This document shows positions 31,717 through 35,583 of a stretch of DNA of 35,583 nt, in pieces. Under the pieces are notes generated by a model. That model searched no databases and was not told the origin of the DNA. It saw only the letters and a list, made by a program, of their open reading frames with translations. This DNA comes from Calothrix sp. HK-06. GTDB lineage: Bacteria > Cyanobacteriota > Cyanobacteriia > Cyanobacteriales > Nostocaceae. The DNA lies in the NCBI RefSeq assembly GCF_001904745.1, contig NZ_MRCD01000090.1:1-35583 (forward strand). Direction: 5' to 3'. The number at the start of each line of letters is the position of its first letter. Position 1 is the first letter of the stretch. Both the position numbers and the translations under genes were made by a program.

Positions 31717-32898
31717 ATGAAAATTTTATATTTAACAACGGTTCTTCCCAGTTCTAAAAAAACAGGAGGTGAAATTGCTTCACAAAGCTTCATTGATGTA
31801 CTAGAACAAAATGGACATGAAGTAGTTATTGTTGGTTATCATCGACTTGGTGATACTGATGTCAAAAAACCGAACGAAGTTCTTGTAGGCGCCCGTTGTA
31901 TAGAAACCCATAAATCTTCTCTATCTCCATTATTATGGATGGGCAGCAGCTTGTTAAGAAACTTGCCTTACTCTTCTACAAAATATTACTCTTCAGAATA
32001 TATTGGAATTGTCAATCTACTTTTAGATGGAGATGAATATGAGATTGTAATTATCGACCATGCTCAAATTGGATGGATAACTCATTTACTAACGCAAAAT
32101 CAAATCCATAAAAAAAGCAAAATTATATTTATAGCTCACAATGTTGAGCATGAAGTTTATTTAGCTCAATATCGCAGTGCGCGGAACCTGTTATCCAAGC
32201 AAATTTATTCACGCGAAGCGTATCTAATTAAAAAGAGCGAAGATACATTAGCAAGTATAGCCCACCAAGTTTGGACGTTTACTCAGCATGATTCAAAGTA
32301 CTTTCATGCACTCAATCCGCATTCTACAGTTTTTGATTTACCTTCTAGCTTAACTCCAAGCTACAAACGCTCACATTACCAGAATCAGAAGAAATTTGAC
32401 ATTGGTATTATTGGTAGCTGGACTTGGAAAGCTAATTTATTGGGTTTGAAGTGGTTTTTTGAAACTGTTTACCCATGCTTACCCAAACATATATCAATAC
32501 GTGTTGCCGGAAAAGGCGCCGAATGGTTACGTGATGAGTACACGAATGTTGAATATTGTGGTTTTGTACCAGACGCTCAAGCATTCATGGCACAGTCTAA
32601 AGTCATCGCTATTCCCTCAGTGGCAGGTGGTGGTGTTCAGATTAAAACACTTGATGCTATTGCATCTGGTTTGCCAATAGTTGCCACTCCTAGCGCTCTG
32701 CGAGGCATTCTTGGCTATCCATCTTTTGTTAAAGTCGCTTTTACACCTAATGAATTTGCCTATACTTTGGTTGATTTGTTAGAAGTTAGCAACTTTAGTG
32801 AAGACACTTCTCACAAGCTTTTTGACGAACGTCTTCAATGGCTACAGTCAAGACAGCAAAAATTTGTTACAAAAGTTACAAATGCTATCAATAACTAG
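31717..32898 (+). CDS. Family 4 (GT-B) glycosyltransferase
   Basis: A 393-aa retaining GT-B enzyme. The N-terminal LYLTTVLPSSKKTGGEIASQSFIDVL has the group-1 acceptor-side glycine loop. The C-terminal half has FDIGIIGSWTWKANLLGLKWF, IRVAGKGAEWL, VEYCGFVPDAQAFMAQSKVIAIPSVAGGGVQIKTLDAIASGLPIVAT, the donor-binding E-X7-E region, here with Asp (LDAIASG) for the second Glu. It lies 9 bp after the GT2 gene. It is a repeat-unit or polymer glycosyltransferase. The substitution is seen in other family members as far as I recall, so activity is expected. Confidence 0.85.
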   Translation: MKILYLTTVLPSSKKTGGEIASQSFIDVLEQNGHEVVIVGYHRLGDTDVKKPNEVLVGARCIETHKSSLSPLLWMGSSLLRNLPYSSTKYYSSEYIGIVNLLLDGDEYEIVIIDHAQIGWITHLLTQNQIHKKSKIIFIAHNVEHEVYLAQYRSARNLLSKQIYSREAYLIKKSEDTLASIAHQVWTFTQHDSKYFHALNPHSTVFDLPSSLTPSYKRSHYQNQKKFDIGIIGSWTWKANLLGLKWFFETVYPCLPKHISIRVAGKGAEWLRDEYTNVEYCGFVPDAQAFMAQSKVIAIPSVAGGGVQIKTLDAIASGLPIVATPSALRGILGYPSFVKVAFTPNEFAYTLVDLLEVSNFSEDTSHKLFDERLQWLQSRQQKFVTKVTNAINN

Positions 32899-32917
32899 CA
32901 ATAAATCACTATTTGAT

Positions 32918-34099
32918 ATGTTATCTAATAATCATAATCATAATCATCTAACCAGCAGCTATTTTGATAGTACATCAGAATATAATCCTAACGGCACAGC
33001 ACGCATTCTAATTGCATCAATGCGCGGTTTTCATGCTGAAGCATATCGTTCAGCAGAATTTGAGTTTGAAGATGCGATTTGTGAATTTGATAGTGCTGAT
33101 GTATTGGCGCCAGTACTTAATTATAATTTCACCAACAAAGTATATAAACCTTTGGCAAACTATCTTGCCGTAAAAACAGCCAGAAAAGAATGGCTTCAAT
33201 CTGGCTGTATGACATCACGTGTTGAACAAGAGTATGACTTGTTTTTTTTCATCTGTCAGCACTATTGGGATATTACGTGCATCAACTCGATTAAGGGATG
33301 GCGAGAAAAATGTCGTCAAGCTGTATTATGGATTGATGAAATATGGGTTAAAGAACTGAGCAATCCGAAAACAAGAGTATGTTTAGAACTTTTGAAAAAA
33401 TTTGATTATATTTTCACAACTCAAAAAGCTAGCGCTAAAGCAATTTCTGATTTAATTCATCGTCCTTGCTATTCAATTCCTTACGCTGTTGATGCACTTC
33501 AATTTTGCCCTGTGACTACTGAGGTACAAAGGAGTATCGATATTTACAGCATTGGGCGCCGTTCTCCGATAGTGCATCAGTCATTGCTTGAGTTTTCTAA
33601 ACAGCAAAATTTACTATATTTACATGACACACTTAAAGGTCTACAAATGAATCACTATAAAGAACACCGAAAGCTTTATAGTGATTTGATTAAGCGCAGT
33701 CGTTACTTCATCGCGAATAAAGCAAAATTTGATACACCAGAACAAACTGGTGGACAAGAAGAATTAGGTTCACGCTTCTTTGAGGGTGCAGCAGGAGGTG
33801 CAGTCATGATTGGCATACCTCCAAACTGCGAAGCTTTTAGTGAATACTTTGATTGGGAGGACGTTGTGATTCCGATTGCTTATGACACAAATAACTTAGG
33901 TGATATTATTTGTGAATTGAATACACAACCTGAACGCTTGCATAAAATTCGACAAAATAATATAGTCAATACACTTTTACGAAACGACTGGGTGTATCGT
34001 TGGGAGAAAATATTAGAAAAAGTCGGGCTTGATGTTACGCCTAAAATGGTATCAAGAAAAGCATATTTATATAACTTAGCCCAATTGCGTAAAAATTGA
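32918..34099 (+). CDS. Glycosyltransferase (Glyco_trans_1_2/CgeB-like)
   Basis: A 393-aa GT-B-like enzyme. ARILIASMRGFHAEAYRSAEFEFEDA opens the N-terminal domain. The second domain has YSIGRRS, YFIANKAKFDTPEQTGGQEELGSRFFEGAAGGAVMIG and NCEAFSEYFDWEDVVIPI, the R-FFE-AA-G pattern of group-1 transferases with the CgeB/Glyco_trans_1_2 C-terminus. I prefer ATG 32918, 19 bp after the stop of the previous gene. ATG 32882 would overlap by 17 bp, and the frame is open back to 32798. The first residues are a low-complexity Asn/His stretch from an AATCAT microsatellite. Last gene of the plus-strand operon. Confidence 0.78.
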   Translation: MLSNNHNHNHLTSSYFDSTSEYNPNGTARILIASMRGFHAEAYRSAEFEFEDAICEFDSADVLAPVLNYNFTNKVYKPLANYLAVKTARKEWLQSGCMTSRVEQEYDLFFFICQHYWDITCINSIKGWREKCRQAVLWIDEIWVKELSNPKTRVCLELLKKFDYIFTTQKASAKAISDLIHRPCYSIPYAVDALQFCPVTTEVQRSIDIYSIGRRSPIVHQSLLEFSKQQNLLYLHDTLKGLQMNHYKEHRKLYSDLIKRSRYFIANKAKFDTPEQTGGQEELGSRFFEGAAGGAVMIGIPPNCEAFSEYFDWEDVVIPIAYDTNNLGDIICELNTQPERLHKIRQNNIVNTLLRNDWVYRWEKILEKVGLDVTPKMVSRKAYLYNLAQLRKN

Positions 34100-34102
34100 A
34101 AA

Positions 34103-34153
34103 TGTAAAGACGTGATTATTCCCTGCGGGACACTACGTGAACACGTCTCTACA
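34103..34153. terminator. Imperfect hairpin between convergent genes, GTAGAGACG family
   Basis: TGTAAAGACGTG (34103-34114) and CACGTCTCTACA (34142-34153) pair with one mismatch around a 27-base loop. It shares the GTAGAGACG core with the palindrome at 14558-14585. Confidence 0.6.
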
Positions 34154-34161
34154 TGTTCTTG

Positions 34162-34965
34162 TTAATATTTACCTGCGGTGTGCCAAGAATGACGGCTATC
34201 TTTAGAATTTTTCTTAAGATAGTCTTTTTTAAGGTACAAATTTAGCTTTTGTTTTAAAATTAACAGTAAAAATGGGATATCTTCAATTAAATAACGTTTC
34301 CATAGTCTTTTAGGCTCACACAGCAATCTAAACAGCCATTCAAACCCAGTCTGACTAATCCATTTTGGTGCCCGTTTCATATTTCCTGCTTCAAAATCAA
34401 TTGTTGCGCCAAGTGCCATGAAAATTTTGATGTTTTGCAATTGCTCCTTATATTTACATATCCATTTCTCTTGTTTTGGAGCGCCAACTCCTATGACTAA
34501 AACAGTGGCGCCAGAATTATTTATGATTTCAACAATTTTTTGACATTCTAAATCGTTGTTTTCAAATCCAAAGCTTGGTGAATAAGAGCCAACGACAATA
34601 TTTCTACCAATCTTAAGGTTGATATTCTGCTGTGCTTGAGCAGCAACTCCTTCTCTCGCGCCTAAAAGAAATATTTTAATGCTTTCATTTTGCTGATGGT
34701 GAGTATAGAAAGCTGGCAATAAGTCAGAGCCAGAAATTTTTTCGCGTATAGGAGTACCCAATAGCCTAGCCGCTAAGAGCAGTATCTGACTATCACAAAC
34801 TTTATAGTTACTAACACTATAAGCTTGGACGAATTCTGGGTCTTTTTGCAGCTTCATCAAATGGTCTACATTAGGTGTAAATACAATACCTGATTGTAGG
34901 GTATCTAAAAATTCTACCTTTGATAAATTGTCAATTTCTAAGTTCAGTATTTTAACTTTATTCAT
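34162..34965 (-). CDS. WecG/TagA/CpsF-family glycosyltransferase
   Basis: A 267-aa GT26 enzyme, which adds N-acetylmannosamine(uronate) or glucose to undecaprenyl-linked intermediates. It shows the TPNVDHLM start (30-37), the conserved Asp58 in VCDSQILLLAARLLGTPIREKISGSDLLP (family DG is DS here), VLVIGVGAPKQEKW (155-168) and ATIDFEAGNMKRAPKWISQTGFEWLFRLLCEPKRLWKRY. The C-terminal 35 residues are basic and amphipathic, and could tether it to the membrane. It is convergent with the plus-strand operon and probably part of the same pathway. Confidence 0.88.
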   Translation of the reverse strand: MNKVKILNLEIDNLSKVEFLDTLQSGIVFTPNVDHLMKLQKDPEFVQAYSVSNYKVCDSQILLLAARLLGTPIREKISGSDLLPAFYTHHQQNESIKIFLLGAREGVAAQAQQNINLKIGRNIVVGSYSPSFGFENNDLECQKIVEIINNSGATVLVIGVGAPKQEKWICKYKEQLQNIKIFMALGATIDFEAGNMKRAPKWISQTGFEWLFRLLCEPKRLWKRYLIEDIPFLLLILKQKLNLYLKKDYLKKNSKDSRHSWHTAGKY

Positions 34966-35583
34966 GGTAGAACGCTGTTCATGTGATAATTAAGGTTAAA
35001 GGTTTAGTGCAAAGAGTCAAATAGTTTTAAGCAAACGTAAATTGTTTTGAGGAGATATTTGCTTGACGCGGATATCATTTGTTATCCTTTCTATTAATGA
35101 ATTGTAAAAAGTCAGCTAATAGGCATTGATAATTTTCTAATATCTCAATGTTAAATTACCATATTTATTTAGGTAATCATATATATTTTTTCTGCTTTTT
35201 ACAAAAAATACATAATTAAATACTGGTTATTATCGAATAAAATGCTGTTATTACGTCGTTTCAGGATTTTTTGTCAATAAATCTACTGATGTCTTCATGA
35301 AATTTTCGTAAAGCCTTATTCCTAAAGATAGATAAACTTATCCTGATAAAGAACAGACAAGATTTCTGGTTAATAAAAATTAAAATTTACAACTTATATA
35401 CATAGAATATCTAAAATATAATCATTACACTATTCATTACCTATGTTATGTAAGATGTATTTTAAATATATTTATAAAATCAACAATAATATCAAAGATG
35501 GAATAGAAGTTATTTTTGTTACAAAATAAACTTAATGCAAGCTTTGATTAATCAACAAAAAATACTATTCGATTGATTATAAA
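34966..35583. other. AT-rich 618-bp end of window without a gene
   Basis: Upstream region of the GT26 gene, with no ORF of note, no RNA gene and no clear repeat. It is very AT-rich and lacks GGCGCC. It may contain the promoter of the GT26 gene and of a gene beyond the right edge. Confidence 0.5.

Overview
The window looks like chromosome of a low-GC cyanobacterium. The evidence is a set of cyanobacterial families (DUF3181, Ycf66-like membrane proteins, a two-helix cyanobacterial membrane protein, an AvPCP-type NlpC/P60 endopeptidase, Uma2, a Ski2-type helicase close to plastid ISE2) and many short dispersed palindromes of the type common in these genomes. GGCGCC occurs about 60 times, against 2-3 expected from base composition, while the usual cyanobacterial HIP1 octamer GCGATCGC was not seen by eye.

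Layout. 1-5.8 kb: the 3' part of a CbbX-like AAA+ protein, then convergent genes for a small Ycf66-like membrane protein, a broken Ser/Thr kinase and a large Ski2-like RNA helicase, then a histidine-kinase remnant. 5.8-7.6 kb: DUF1445 and DUF4392 genes side by side, the two halves of animal D-glutamate cyclase. 7.7-14 kb: housekeeping and stress genes (CysQ-type phosphatase, PfkB kinase, RsmI, a small unknown, Dps, pirin, SDR) and a Uma2 gene interrupted by a stop. 14-17 kb: an accessory-looking stretch with a MITE-like compound repeat, an unrecognised 130-aa gene and a divergent two-gene unit coding for a RHH/HTH-like protein and a PAS-like protein. 17-20 kb: small cyanobacterial proteins, a broken hsp20 gene and moaC. 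20-24.2 kb: tRNA-Arg(ACG), an MFS transporter, a dolichol-phosphate-mannose-synthase-like glycosyltransferase, an NlpC/P60 peptidase and a divergent serine hydrolase. 24.2-25.2 kb: no intact gene, but an RTX-protein remnant and an array of GGYGCC-headed hairpin repeats. 25.2-35 kb: an exopolysaccharide locus with flippase and Wzc/GumC-like protein on the minus strand, then O-antigen ligase/polymerase and three glycosyltransferases on the plus strand, closed by a convergent WecG/TagA/CpsF transferase. The last 0.6 kb is AT-rich with no gene seen.

How the genes fit together. The 25-35 kb block holds most parts of a Wzx/Wzy-type export pathway: polymer assembly by glycosyltransferases, flipping, polymerisation or ligation, and chain-length control/export. 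No initiating phosphoglycosyl transferase or outer-membrane export protein lies inside the window. The NlpC peptidase and serine hydrolase are a divergent pair of probable cell-wall enzymes.

At least six genes are decayed: the Ser/Thr kinase, histidine kinase, Uma2, hsp20, RTX protein, and a start-less ORF upstream of 19259. Several carry multiple lesions of different kinds, so real pseudogenisation is more likely than base-calling error. The best candidates for something undescribed are the RHH/HTH plus PAS gene pair with its TGTCA-rich upstream region, the twin hairpins between the two D-glutamate-cyclase halves, the CbbX homologue lacking the pore-loop tyrosine, the Wzc-like protein lacking the P-loop lysine, and GGCGCC as the dominant iterated palindrome.
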